A stretch of DNA of 64,000 nucleotides from CAZPHU01 sp964419255 (GTDB lineage Bacteria; Fibrobacterota; Chitinivibrionia; Chitinivibrionales; CAYFVL01): positions 32,388 to 96,387 of the forward strand of contig CAYQOU010000006.1 of NCBI GenBank assembly GCA_964419255.1, given 5' to 3'. The notes under the pieces were generated by a model. It did no database searches and was not told where the DNA came from. It was given only the letters and a program-made list of their open reading frames with translations. Positions 1 to 8,902 of the stretch are shown here, one piece after another (the first letter of the stretch is position 1; every line of letters begins with the position of its first letter). The position numbers were made by a program, and so were the translations under genes.

Positions 1-621
1 CTTCGTCAACGAATGCACCACGATATCCGCACCATGATCAAGCGGCCGGAAAAGATACGGCGTGGTGAATGTCGAGTCGACGATCAGCGGTAGATGATGC
101 CTTCGGGCGACGGCCGAAATCGCCTCGATATGCGCCACATCAAGCACGGGATTGCCGATCACCTCGGTATACAGAGCACGGGTCCTGTCGGTAATAGCCT
201 CTTCGAAATTGTGCGGAGCCGCAGGATCGACAAAAGTCGTTTTAATCCCAAAGCCGGGAAGAATATCGTTAAGCATGGTAAAGGAGCCGCCATACAGATT
301 GCGAGCCGATACAACCTCGTCACCCTGTTTGCAGATGTTTACAATGCTGTAGAATACCCCCGATGTCCCGGAGGCCACCGCCAATGCCGCCGCGCCGTTT
401 TCGAGGGTAGCCATGCGCTGCTCCAGCACGTCTTGTGTCGGATTTTGCAGTCGGGTATAGATATTGCCCAGCTCCTTGAGACCAAAGAGATTGGCCGCGT
501 GTTCGGCACTTTTGAACAGATACGAGCTTGTCCGGTGAACCGGAACGGCTCTGGCACCGGTTTCATCGACGCGTGCTCCTGCATGAAGCACCTGCGTTTC
601 CAGCCTGTGTTGTTTACCCAT
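1..621 (-). CDS. metY: O-acetylhomoserine sulfhydrylase (partial, C-terminus off the window)
   Basis: PLP enzyme of the Cys/Met metabolism family that makes homocysteine from O-acetylhomoserine and sulfide. The first 207 residues are visible. They contain the family N-terminus (QVLHAGARVDETGARAVPV), NIYTRLQNPTQDVLEQRMA, and an ending VHSLTK whose Lys207, the expected PLP lysine, is the last codon at the window edge. The ATG at 621 has a GGGAG ribosome site 8 bases upstream. The gene runs the same way as cysK, 76 bp downstream of its stop, which suggests a sulfur-assimilation operon. Family members also include cystathionine gamma-synthase. The YTRLQNPTQDVLE stretch and the nearby acetyl-type MetA favour MetY. 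Confidence 0.85.
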   Translation of the reverse strand, partial: MGKQHRLETQVLHAGARVDETGARAVPVHRTSSYLFKSAEHAANLFGLKELGNIYTRLQNPTQDVLEQRMATLENGAAALAVASGTSGVFYSIVNICKQGDEVVSARNLYGGSFTMLNDILPGFGIKTTFVDPAAPHNFEEAITDRTRALYTEVIGNPVLDVAHIEAISAVARRHHLPLIVDSTFTTPYLFRPLDHGADIVVHSLTK

Positions 622-697
622 TATATAGCTCCCTTCGGAGAAAATGACGCATTTCCATTATTATTTCGGCGATTTTATCTCTTCATGTCGTTTACTC

Positions 698-1630
698 TCA
701 CACCCCGGTATCCTCGAATACCCAGGTAGACAGGTAGCGCTCACCGGTATCGCAGAGGATCGTCACGATCAGCTTGCCCCTATTTTGGGGCCGTTTTGCC
801 AGATTGTATGCGGCTAAGACATTGGCACCCGCCGATATTCCCACGAAAATACCCTCCTTCTGTGCAAGCCTCCTGGTCATCTTACCGGCATCCTCGGAAG
901 AAACCTGCACCACCTCATCGAAGACCTCTTTATTGACCACCTCGGGAATAAAGCCCGCACCGATACCTTGTATCTTATGCGAACCGGGATTTCCGCCGGA
1001 AAGCACAGGGGAGGTGTCCGGCTCGACCGCAACCACCTTGACGTCAGCTTTACGCTGCTTGAGTAATTCACCGCAGCCGCTTATGGTACCACCGGTTCCC
1101 ACGCCCGCCACGAATATATCCACGCCGCCGTCGGTGTCGACCCATATCTCCTCGGCAGTGGTCCGACGATGGACATCCGGATTAGCCGGGTTTTTGAATT
1201 GCTGAGGCATAAAACTTCCCGGATTCTGCGCCTCTATCTCCTCGGCTTTTTCCACCGCCCCTTTCATGCCCTTGTCTCCCGGGGTCAGCACAAGCTGCGC
1301 CCCCAGCGCCTTTAAGAGCTTTCGGCGCTCCATACTCATGGACTCCGGCATTGTCAGGATAAGCTTGTAGCCGCGGGATGCCGCCACAAAGGCCAGGCCG
1401 ATACCGGTGTTTCCACTTGTCGGCTCGACAATCAGCCCCCCCGGCTTAAGCCGGCCGGAGCTTTCCGCCTCGTTTATCATAGCAAGCGCGATTCGATCTT
1501 TGACACTTGACATCGGGTTCATATTTTCCAGTTTGCCGACTATTGTAGCTCCGGTCTCTTCGGAAAGAGAACGGAGCTCTACTAAAGGAGTTTTTCCAAT
1601 CAGATCGGTTATGTTCCGGGCTATATTCAT
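698..1630 (-). CDS. cysK: Cysteine synthase A (O-acetylserine sulfhydrylase)
   Basis: Makes cysteine from O-acetylserine and sulfide using PLP in the cytoplasm. The 310-residue length is normal for CysK. Visible motifs are SSVKDR with the PLP lysine at Lys44, TSGNTG at 71-76 (substrate loop), and GTGGTISG at 178-185 (phosphate-binding loop). The start was set at the ATG at 1630 because a GAGGAGAAGG ribosome site lies just upstream and the protein then begins MNIARNITDLIGKTPLVEL, as family members do. A longer frame to 1741 adds an Arg-rich leader unlike the family. It sits between an Rrf2 regulator and metY, all on the minus strand. The 209-bp leader holds a hairpin that could be regulatory. 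Confidence 0.93.
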   Translation of the reverse strand: MNIARNITDLIGKTPLVELRSLSEETGATIVGKLENMNPMSSVKDRIALAMINEAESSGRLKPGGLIVEPTSGNTGIGLAFVAASRGYKLILTMPESMSMERRKLLKALGAQLVLTPGDKGMKGAVEKAEEIEAQNPGSFMPQQFKNPANPDVHRRTTAEEIWVDTDGGVDIFVAGVGTGGTISGCGELLKQRKADVKVVAVEPDTSPVLSGGNPGSHKIQGIGAGFIPEVVNKEVFDEVVQVSSEDAGKMTRRLAQKEGIFVGISAGANVLAAYNLAKRPQNRGKLIVTILCDTGERYLSTWVFEDTGV

Positions 1631-1693
1631 ATTCCTTCTCCTCCTCGGTTTAAGATTCGATAGCCGGCATCCCCTCCTTACTGCCCCGCACTC

Positions 1694-1715
1694 CCGTCCC
1701 GCTATAGCAGGACGG
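1694..1715 (-). promoter_or_regulatory. Leader hairpin between rrf2 and cysK
   Basis: Inverted repeat CGTCCCGC-TATA-GCAGGACG (core 1695-1714, with one more flanking pair). As minus-strand RNA the single non-Watson-Crick position becomes a G-U wobble, so the stem is stable in the direction cysK is transcribed. There is no U-run, so it is not an obvious terminator. It could be a leader structure, a processing site, or a dispersed repeat. Confidence 0.35.
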
Positions 1716-1839
1716 AACGGAAAGACAGAGAGGAAAAGCACCAGGCACAGATTGGTGTCTGAATGTTTCAGAGCATTTACTCCCCTGGTATCTGAGAGAC
1801 CCTATTGAGACCTTCAGACCCTGTCGGATCAGCTGCTGA

Positions 1840-2274
1840 TCATATTACATAGTCGATCTCAGGCACACGGTTTCTCTTATCCATCAAATCCCGGAGAGTT
1901 GTATTGCGGAGGACTTCCTCCTCGGCCTCCTGGACTCTCCTCCAGACATCCCTGGTGACACAGGTATCGATTTTTGAACAGCTGTCGGGTTTATCCAGAC
2001 AATCCACCAGTGAAAGTGACCCTTCAAGAGCCGTGACAATATCAAAAAGAGTGATCCTCTCGGGTAACCGTGCCAATATATACCCCCCCTTTGCTCCCCT
2101 GACAGTCTCGATGATACCCGCGGTCTTCAGGGTAATGAGGATATTTTCCAGATAGGAATCTGAAAGCCCCTGAATCGCCGCAATATCTTTTCTCTTCGCC
2201 GGCGTATCACCGAAATGCAACGCGATCTCCACAAGCGCGCGTGCTCCGTAGCGACATTTTGTTGATAGTTTCAT
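1840..2274 (-). CDS. Rrf2-family transcriptional regulator (IscR/CymR-like)
   Basis: Winged-helix regulator of 144 residues beginning MKLSTKCRYGARALVEIAL, typical of Rrf2 proteins. The DNA-binding part spans about residues 1-65 (GLSDSYLENILITLK, VRGAKGGY). Three cysteines, C92, C99 and C105, lie where IscR has its Fe-S ligands (C92, C98, C104 in E. coli), so a cluster-bearing sensor is plausible. It is directly upstream of cysK and metY on the same strand. By analogy with CymR and IscR it probably controls cysteine or Fe-S supply and may regulate itself. Which of the two roles it has cannot be decided from sequence alone. Confidence 0.88.
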   Translation of the reverse strand: MKLSTKCRYGARALVEIALHFGDTPAKRKDIAAIQGLSDSYLENILITLKTAGIIETVRGAKGGYILARLPERITLFDIVTALEGSLSLVDCLDKPDSCSKIDTCVTRDVWRRVQEAEEEVLRNTTLRDLMDKRNRVPEIDYVI

Positions 2275-2786
2275 AGCCTTACACCCGAATGTTAAGTTTG
2301 TTCACTAACTTTATTAACAATATGTATTATTTCGTCTGTGGTGTCAATTTGTTTTTAAAAAAGCCATTTTTTTCCGGAAAAACAGGTGGTCATGAGAGTG
2401 AGAGCCTAATAAGCAAAGCGCCGTCCGATATCCGAGAGTACATGCATTTGCATACCATGCCTTGCGCAGCAGTTAGCATTAATTCGGCCAGAAAAAAGCT
2501 TCTGGTTTATGAAGGGAAAAAGAATCAAATCTTAGTTATTCGATCTCTCGCACCGATCCGCACATTTAGATTCTAAATCTGACCCCTCCTCCATATCCTG
2601 CCGTTGAGGCGGTACGACAGGAGGAGATGCAGGCTTTTTATCGTATGATTTATCTATCTTTGTCTTATTGTTTTTCGAGTAACCGCGAATCCGAACACCG
2701 AGAAATCGATTTCGACTCTACCGGATCAGGTTAAACGTGAAGCTCATGAGTGCGGTATTGGACAGAAAGTTTGCTGTATTTGCGGT
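2275..2786. other. 512-bp region without a recognised gene
   Basis: Lies between the rrf2 start and the thiH stop. The first 60 bases, AT-rich, should hold the rrf2 promoter on the minus strand; a GTTA/TAAC pair at 2291-2309 could be part of an operator but is too weak to call. Around 2584-2626 is an imperfect inverted repeat (CCTCCTCC ... GGAGGAG) ending in a short T-run on plus. The open frames here have no ribosome sites and no recognisable protein. Confidence 0.4.
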
Positions 2787-3899
2787 TCATCCACCGCTAA
2801 GCATGGCGTGCCAGTCGTGGAGCACCGGCTGAAACCCCCGCTTGAGCAGGTCCTGTTTCATCTCATCGACACTTCGTCGGTCTGCGATCTCAAACTGAGT
2901 GGTGGATGGATCATCACTGTGGGTTCCCACCGCGGTGGATACCCCCGCCGACATCCTGGTTACTCCTAGAGGAAGAACCCCATCGCGGAACTTTCCGGAT
3001 TCTCGGGTGGATACGGTGATGCCCATATGGGGGAAAAGCAATCGAAATGCGGTGATTATCTGCACGAGCTGATGCTCGGAGACGGGGCTGGCCGGCTCGA
3101 AAGATCCTGCCTGAGGACGAATCCTCGGAAAGGACATCGAAAACTCTACCTCCGGGTAGGTTTGCTGCAGGTAATGCATGTGAGCCGCCGTACAAAGACA
3201 CTCCATTCTCCAGTCATACAAGCCAAGAAGGGGGCCTATGGCCACCGTGCGCATACCGGCTCGGCAGGCCCTCTCGGGAGCATCGAGGCGAAACGGGTAA
3301 TTCTCCTTGGGCCCTCCCCTGTGCAGTCGGCGGTAGACCTGCTCGTTGTAGACCTCCTGGTAGATGGTCAGTCCATCTACTCCCATAGAGACAAGTTCCG
3401 CATACTCTTCTTGTCTGAGAGGATAGACCTCGATCGAGACGGTGGAGAAGTAGCCCTTTATAACCGACAGCGCCTCGGCAAGTTTACCGAAGGGCATAAC
3501 TTTACGGCTCTCCCCTGTCAGCACCAGTATGTGGCGCAGCCCCGTCTGCTTTATTCTTTCACACTCTCTGCGGATCTCATCGATACTCAGATGTTTTCTT
3601 TTTATCTTATGCTGGCGAGCAAAAGAACAGTAGGGGCAGCAGTTTTCGCAGATATTCGATATGTAAAGAGGCGTGAAAAGAAAAATAACATTGCCGAAAT
3701 GATTCCGTGTCAGCAGGGCAGCCTTCTGCGCCATCGGCTCAAGCCACGCCTCTGCTCCGGGAGCCAGAAGAGTCGGCAGATCATCAAGGGTAAAATGCTC
3801 TTTTGCCAACACCCGCCGTATCCGGTTCCCATCTACGGGAGTGGTTATTTTTTCTCTATCTATGCTGCCCGCGCGCTTTATCTGTTCGTAAAGAGTCAT
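2787..3899 (-). CDS. thiH: 2-iminoacetate synthase (radical SAM tyrosine lyase)
   Basis: Cleaves tyrosine to dehydroglycine for the thiazole half of thiamine, using S-adenosylmethionine and a 4Fe-4S cluster. The 370 residues match ThiH length. The cluster motif CX3CX2C is C84, C88 and C91 in NICENCCPYCSFA, with the aromatic residue before the third Cys as in the ThiH/BioB group. Other family signals are LTGESRKVMPFG and YQEVYNEQVYRRLH (typical ThiH core), and a C-terminal biotin/thiamin-synthase-associated region. It is last in metA-thiS-thiG-thiH, 9 bp after thiG. ThiH instead of the oxidase ThiO points to an anaerobic-type pathway. Confidence 0.95.
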   Translation of the reverse strand: MTLYEQIKRAGSIDREKITTPVDGNRIRRVLAKEHFTLDDLPTLLAPGAEAWLEPMAQKAALLTRNHFGNVIFLFTPLYISNICENCCPYCSFARQHKIKRKHLSIDEIRRECERIKQTGLRHILVLTGESRKVMPFGKLAEALSVIKGYFSTVSIEVYPLRQEEYAELVSMGVDGLTIYQEVYNEQVYRRLHRGGPKENYPFRLDAPERACRAGMRTVAIGPLLGLYDWRMECLCTAAHMHYLQQTYPEVEFSMSFPRIRPQAGSFEPASPVSEHQLVQIITAFRLLFPHMGITVSTRESGKFRDGVLPLGVTRMSAGVSTAVGTHSDDPSTTQFEIADRRSVDEMKQDLLKRGFQPVLHDWHAMLSGG

Positions 3900-3908
3900 G
3901 ACAAAAAC

Positions 3909-4691
3909 CTATTGAAGAAAACCGGTCAGCGGCGAGGATGCTCGGGCGGTGAAGGATGTCTGAGCAAGTCCGGCCCTGTATGCCAGGCGCCCCGCAGCAA
4001 CCGCATGTTTAAACGCCCGAGCCATCGTCACCGGATCGTCGGCGGTGGCTATCGCGGTGTTGAGAAGCACCGCAGCGGCACCCATCTCCATTGCTTGTGC
4101 GGCATGAGAGGGCCGTCCGATCCCTGCATCCACGATCACCGGTATCGATATCTCCTCGACCAGAATGCGAATCATATCCCGGGTCTGCAACCCCTTATTC
4201 GATCCGATTGGCGCCCCCAACGGCATAACCGCAGCCGCTCCGGCATCGACCAGTCGGCGCGCAGTGGGCAAATCCGGACACATGTATGGAAGAACCACAA
4301 AGCCTTCTTTGGCAAGCGTTTCTGTGGCCCGCACAGTCTGTTCGTTGTCAGGAAGCAGATATTTCTGGTCGTTTATAACCTCAATCTTAATCCAGTCGCC
4401 GCAGCCAGCGGCCTTTGCCAGGCGGGCGATTCTCACCGCCTCCTCGGCCGTGCGGGCGCCGGAAGTGTTGGGCAGAAGTGTCTTTCCTTCAGGAATATGG
4501 CTGAGGATATTGTCCCCGACATTTTCCAGGTCTACCCGGCGAAGCGCGATAGTTATCACATCACACTCCGCGGCAGCCAAAACATCCTTTATGATTCGAT
4601 CGTCTCTGTATTTACCCGAGCCGGTGATCAGCCGTGAGCGGATTTCGGTTCCACCAATAACCAGTAAATCGTCGTGTATATCGTTCATCAT
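3909..4691 (-). CDS. thiG: Thiazole synthase
   Basis: TIM-barrel enzyme that builds the thiazole phosphate ring from deoxyxylulose 5-phosphate, dehydroglycine and ThiS thiocarboxylate. The 260-residue length is normal. Visible are RLITGSGKY near the N-terminus, LPNTSGARTAEEAVRIARL, the WIKIEVI strand with Lys102 as the expected Schiff-base lysine, and the phosphate-binding DAGIGRPSHAAQAMEMGA. Its ATG overlaps the thiS stop as ATGA, so translation is coupled to the sulfur carrier. Partners ThiS and ThiH are adjacent. Confidence 0.96.
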   Translation of the reverse strand: MMNDIHDDLLVIGGTEIRSRLITGSGKYRDDRIIKDVLAAAECDVITIALRRVDLENVGDNILSHIPEGKTLLPNTSGARTAEEAVRIARLAKAAGCGDWIKIEVINDQKYLLPDNEQTVRATETLAKEGFVVLPYMCPDLPTARRLVDAGAAAVMPLGAPIGSNKGLQTRDMIRILVEEISIPVIVDAGIGRPSHAAQAMEMGAAAVLLNTAIATADDPVTMARAFKHAVAAGRLAYRAGLAQTSFTARASSPLTGFLQ

Positions 4692-4903
4692 CCCCCACCA
4701 ACAAACTGTAAAATCTCAACCGAATCCCCCTGCGCAAGCAGTGTGGACCGGTACTTTGCCTTATCGAGTATTTCTCTGTTCATCTCAACCACCACCGCAT
4801 CGGGATTCATATTCTTCTGCAACAGGTAGGCATGCACATCCATTGCAGCGGTAAGAGTTTCGGCTTTTCCGTTGACCGTCAGAGAAATTGCTTCGTTTCC
4901 CAT
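4688..4903 (-). CDS. thiS: Thiamine sulfur carrier protein ThiS
   Basis: Small ubiquitin-fold sulfur carrier of 71 residues, ending in the Gly-Gly tail (QFVGGG) that becomes a thiocarboxylate after adenylation. The start at 4903 (MGNEAISLTVNGK) has an AAGGGAT ribosome site upstream. A longer frame to 4990 would overlap metA and is not needed. It is 17 bp downstream of the metA stop and overlaps thiG by 4 bp. No ThiF adenylyltransferase is encoded in the window, so that function must lie elsewhere. Confidence 0.93.
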   Translation of the reverse strand: MGNEAISLTVNGKAETLTAAMDVHAYLLQKNMNPDAVVVEMNREILDKAKYRSTLLAQGDSVEILQFVGGG

Positions 4904-4920
4904 ATATGTCAATCCCTTAT

Positions 4921-5814
4921 TCAATACGTTGTCGTCTCGTGAAGATATTTGATCCACTGAGAGAAAAATTCGGTGCGGTGACCCCGCCACCTGTTGACCG
5001 GATTCTCCACATCGAAATTAGCAGGCGGCGGCACATCCGTTCTCCCCCGCTTTATGTCACGCTGATATTCCTCCACCAGCCGGCGGGAATTGTACTCGGG
5101 ATGGCCCAGATGCATCAGAAATCGCTGATCGGTGCTTTCAAAAATCGTGTATCCGGCATGTTTGGAGTGGGCCAGAAGGTTAATCGTCCCCTCATCCCGC
5201 GCCTTCTCCAGATCCTCATCGCTGATTCCGGAATGTCTGCTCTGCGGACACCAGAAAATGTCATCCATACCACCGGTTATCCGATGATTGGGATCGAGAT
5301 TGCGTGTCTCGAAAATGCCAAACAGCTTGCCTGAATAATCGGTCTTTTCAATCCCCAGAAACTTTGCCAGTGCCAACCCGCCCCAGCATATCCCTAGAGT
5401 AGAAGCGATGTTTTTCCGAGCGTATCGAAGGATTCGCAAGATTTCCTGCCAGTAGGTTATCTGCTCAAAAGGCCGCTCCTCCACCGGTGCCCCCGTGATG
5501 ATCAGCCCGTCCAGACTCTGCCGATCGATTGCCTCCTGAAAAGGAATATACAGACTGTCCAGGTGCTCATGGGAGGTGCTCTTGTAGATATGGGTTTTCA
5601 ACCGTATCCACACCGGCTCGATCTGCAGAATCGACCTGCCCAGGGGGTGCAGAAGGTTAAACTCGTATGTCTCGGCCTTGGGCATGATATTGAGAATGCC
5701 TATGCGAAGCGCACGAATATCCTCACGAAGAGCCTGCTGTTGGGTCTTGCACAGGATCTTGCGTTTCTCCAGAGCCGCTTTGGCGTGATAGTCTTGAGGC
5801 AGAACAACGGTCAC
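4921..5814 (-). CDS. metA: Homoserine O-acetyltransferase (MetA family)
   Basis: Acylates homoserine, the first committed step to methionine. The 297 residues carry the MetA core: RIGILNIMPKAETYEFNLL, THIYKSTSHEHLDSLY, the nucleophile Cys143 in GICWGG, and His238 and Glu240 in LGHPEYNS. Specificity can be read from ITGAPVE: Glu112 aligns with the residue that is Glu in acetyl-CoA users such as Bacillus cereus MetA and Gly in succinyl-CoA users such as E. coli, so acetyl-CoA is predicted. The start is a GTG at 5814 preceded by GGAG. It heads an operon with thiS, thiG and thiH and fits with metY at the window edge. Confidence 0.93.
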   Translation of the reverse strand: MTVVLPQDYHAKAALEKRKILCKTQQQALREDIRALRIGILNIMPKAETYEFNLLHPLGRSILQIEPVWIRLKTHIYKSTSHEHLDSLYIPFQEAIDRQSLDGLIITGAPVEERPFEQITYWQEILRILRYARKNIASTLGICWGGLALAKFLGIEKTDYSGKLFGIFETRNLDPNHRITGGMDDIFWCPQSRHSGISDEDLEKARDEGTINLLAHSKHAGYTIFESTDQRFLMHLGHPEYNSRRLVEEYQRDIKRGRTDVPPPANFDVENPVNRWRGHRTEFFSQWIKYLHETTTY

Positions 5815-6025
5815 TACACCACTCCACGAGTTTTCCTAAATAAATACTACGAATCAAAACAAGTAAAAATAACTCATGGGGAGGGTTTTACGCAGCACGA
5901 ATACGTGAAGATGAGATTGAATGCGCGTCTTATTTACCGATTGCAAAAACGCCATTTTTGCGCTGCAAATCCTTATTTGTTCGATTACAATCTATATAAA
6001 TCCCGTTTTCCGCCGCCGCTCCCGA

Positions 6026-8344
6026 CTATTTCTTCCTCACCGCTCTTTTTTTCCGCTTCTTGGCCGGGGCTTCGGCGATCAGTTTCTCGCACTGTTGCTG
6101 TGTCAACTGTTCGGGTTCGTAGTCTTTGGGAATCTTGACGTTTTTGCCGTTGGTGGAGATATACGGTCCATAGCGCCCGCGAAGTACCCGTATGTCTAAA
6201 TCTGGAAATTCCTTAATCACCTTTTTGTCGGCGGCCTTTTTCTTTTCCTCCAAAAGGTAAATCGCCTGATCCAGTGTCACCGTATGCGGGTCGTACTCCT
6301 TGCCCAAAGAAACGTAGGTGGCGTTGTGACGTACGTATGGGCCGTAGCGGCCGATACCGGCACTGACTACCTTACCATCATATTCGCCGATCTCCCTGGG
6401 GAGGCTCAGGAGGTTGAGAGCATCCTCGAGAGTCACCGTCTCGATTAGCTGTCCGGGGAGAAGTCCTGCGAATTCCGGCTTCTCGTTTTCATCGCGGGCG
6501 GTTTTTTCCACCACCGGCCCGAATCGGGCCATTCTGGCAACGATGCGTCTGCCGGATTTCGGATCGACTCCCAGCTCGCGTGTCACCACCGCGTCGGATC
6601 GGTTGACATTTTCCTCCGTTTCGTGCAGCTTCGTGGAAAAATCCTTGTAAAATCCAGCAATCATCTTCTTCCACTGCTTCCTGCCGGCAGCTACCGCATC
6701 GAAATCCTGCTCGACATCGGCGGTGAAAGAGAGGTCGACGATGTTGGGAAAATTGTTGACCAGAAAATCGTTAACAATCATGGCCATATCGGTAGGAAAC
6801 AGCTTCCCCTTCTCTGTGCCGGTGATCTCGGTCTTGTTTTCGACCTCGATACTCCCTCCACGAAGAATCAGATCCAGATATTTTCGTTCCTCCCCTTCCC
6901 GTGTCTCCTTGGTCACATATCCACGATGCTGTATCGTGGTGATTGTAGGCGCATAGGTGGATGGACGTCCGATACCGCGTTCTTCCATCGCCTTAACAAG
7001 CGACGCCTCGGAATACCGGGGCTTGGAGCGGGTAAAACGCTGGGTGGCATGCATGTGGATTAGATCGAGTTCCTGTCCCACCTTCAGAGGCGGCAGGAGT
7101 CCGCCGGTTTTTTCTTCATTTTCCTCATCGGTATCAACTTCGTAGACCTTCAGGAAACCATCGAAGATCACCACCTCGCCTTTGGCCACCAGAGTGCGGG
7201 GGTCGGTGGAGATTGAAATGGTCACGGTTGTACGCTCAAGCTTGGCATCGGCCATCTGGGATGCAATCGCCCGTTTCCAGATAAGCTCATAGAGCCGCTG
7301 CTCGGTGCGGTCGGCACCGGCGACCTTGTTGTTAAAATTCGTGGGACGAATCGCCTCGTGAGCCTCCTGAGCCTGGGCGGCTTTTGTCTGATAACGCCTG
7401 GTTTTCACGTGATCGGCACCAAACATGTCGGTGATGGCCGATGCCGCACCACTGAGTGCATCATTCGAAAGGGCAACCGAGTCGGTACGCATGTAACTTA
7501 TATGACCGGCCTCGTACAGCCGCTGCGCCAGAAGCATAGTACGGGACACCGAATAGCCCAGCTTACGTCCCGCCTCCTGCTGAAGCGTGGAGGTGGTAAA
7601 AGGAGGAGCGGGAGATTTCTTAGCCGGTTTCTTTTCAAGATTGGTTATGGTAAACCGGGCGTTTCTGCAGCGCTCAAGAAGCTCGCGGGCAACCGGCTCG
7701 CTTTGGAGCCGTTCGGGTAGATCCGCCCTGAGTTTCTTACCTTTTTCGACCCCGAAGAGAGCCTCCACCTTGAAAAAATCCTGAGGAGTAAATCCCAGAA
7801 TCTCGCGTTCGCGTTCCACGATCAGCCGTACCGCCGCAGATTGGACACGTCCGGCGGACAGGCCGCGTTTGATCTTTTTCCACAAAACGGGAGAAAGCTG
7901 GTATCCGACCAGACGATCCAGCACCCGTCGAGCCTGCTGAGCATCCACCAGGTTATGATCTATTGACCGCGGATGCTTTACGGCGGAACGAATGGCGTTT
8001 TTAGTTATCTCACGAAATACGATACGCCGTATCTTATCGGCAGGCAGATCCAGTGACTGCTCCAGATGCCACGAAATCGCCTCCCCTTCACGATCCTCAT
8101 CTGTAGCCAGCCATACCAGCTCATACTCCTTGGAGGCCTTCTTCAGCCTGGATACCAGATCCCGCTTATCGGGTAAAATTTCGTATTCCGGATCGAAATC
8201 GTGTTCTATATCTACGGACAGCCCCTTCTTTTTCAGATCGCGGACATGACCATAGCAGGAGACAACCGAAAAATCCTTTCCCAGAAAGGATTCCATGGTC
8301 TTTGCCTTGGCCGGAGACTCAACGATTACTAAATTTTTTCCCAT
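6026..8344 (-). CDS. topA: DNA topoisomerase I
   Basis: Type IA topoisomerase that relaxes negative supercoils. The 772 residues start MGKNLVIVESPAKAKTME. The Toprim acidic motif TDEDREGE is at 81-88, GLSAGRVQSAAVRLI near 161-175, and the catalytic tyrosine is Tyr284 in ISYMRTDS. The C-terminus carries Toprim_Crpt-type repeats (FGPVVE, GIGRYGPYVRH, GRYGPYISTNGK) and a Lys/Arg-rich tail instead of the four-Cys zinc fingers of the E. coli enzyme. This is a known alternative architecture in several phyla. It is flanked by 211 bp before metA and 558 bp before the kinase, so is probably transcribed on its own. Confidence 0.97.
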   Translation of the reverse strand: MGKNLVIVESPAKAKTMESFLGKDFSVVSCYGHVRDLKKKGLSVDIEHDFDPEYEILPDKRDLVSRLKKASKEYELVWLATDEDREGEAISWHLEQSLDLPADKIRRIVFREITKNAIRSAVKHPRSIDHNLVDAQQARRVLDRLVGYQLSPVLWKKIKRGLSAGRVQSAAVRLIVEREREILGFTPQDFFKVEALFGVEKGKKLRADLPERLQSEPVARELLERCRNARFTITNLEKKPAKKSPAPPFTTSTLQQEAGRKLGYSVSRTMLLAQRLYEAGHISYMRTDSVALSNDALSGAASAITDMFGADHVKTRRYQTKAAQAQEAHEAIRPTNFNNKVAGADRTEQRLYELIWKRAIASQMADAKLERTTVTISISTDPRTLVAKGEVVIFDGFLKVYEVDTDEENEEKTGGLLPPLKVGQELDLIHMHATQRFTRSKPRYSEASLVKAMEERGIGRPSTYAPTITTIQHRGYVTKETREGEERKYLDLILRGGSIEVENKTEITGTEKGKLFPTDMAMIVNDFLVNNFPNIVDLSFTADVEQDFDAVAAGRKQWKKMIAGFYKDFSTKLHETEENVNRSDAVVTRELGVDPKSGRRIVARMARFGPVVEKTARDENEKPEFAGLLPGQLIETVTLEDALNLLSLPREIGEYDGKVVSAGIGRYGPYVRHNATYVSLGKEYDPHTVTLDQAIYLLEEKKKAADKKVIKEFPDLDIRVLRGRYGPYISTNGKNVKIPKDYEPEQLTQQQCEKLIAEAPAKKRKKRAVRKK

Positions 8345-8902
8345 ACCGTGCCTTTTTTCTGCAAATTATTACCCGAGTTGAACAACCGTACCACAACATT
8401 CCATGTCTGGATTTGAGAAACATTATCACCGATTACTTTCACCCACATCTGCTGTTCGATGAACATGCACACAAAATCGCGTTCTCGTTTTCCTGCTCAA
8501 CACAGGTGCTTTTCCTTCTCTTCTCACAAACGCTTACGCATAAATTCAAAGGTGCATAAATACATTATGCTCAAAGCGCATATGTAATCTAATCAATTCG
8601 ACTGGTTTTTCAAAACATTTGACCATTTCCCGTAATTCAGCAAATATCGGGTCATATACGGCTCACATATGGTATGCCATAAAGTCCTCCAGAGCCCGAC
8701 ATTTGTGTAAAAACAGGAAAAAAGCCGTGCGTGAAATTTCTGGATCAAAAACGATTAGGAAAACCGGAGCCTGGCATCATGCCCCTCCGATATCTCTGCT
8801 GCGGAATCCGATCTCACCGTTTTGGCAAAATACGGTTTGGGAAGAGTGTTTTTCCAGATTTGCAAAAATTGGAGTTTCTGACTCTCCCGTGATATCCGTA
8901 TC
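8345..8902. other. 558-bp region without a recognised gene
   Basis: Lies between the topA start and the stop of the downstream-facing hybrid kinase gene. It is AT-rich and contains short frames on plus with no ribosome site and no protein-family resemblance. The stretch next to 8344 must hold the topA promoter, but no convincing -35/-10 pair stands out. I see no hairpin or repeat worth naming. Confidence 0.4.

Noticed and set aside
94..729. Long plus-strand frame over metY
   Set aside because: It is the complementary frame of a clear PLP-enzyme gene, with no ribosome site and no family resemblance.
1631..1839. SAM riboswitch or T-box ahead of cysK
   Set aside because: No SAM-I core and no T-box GGTGG/antiterminator sequence could be found; only a single hairpin is seen.
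2289..2576. 95-codon plus-strand frame next to rrf2
   Set aside because: It begins inside the likely rrf2 promoter, has no ribosome site and resembles no protein.
3027..4637. 536-codon plus-strand frame across thiH and thiG
   Set aside because: It runs opposite two certain thiamine genes and has a composition like a shadow frame; no domain is recognisable.
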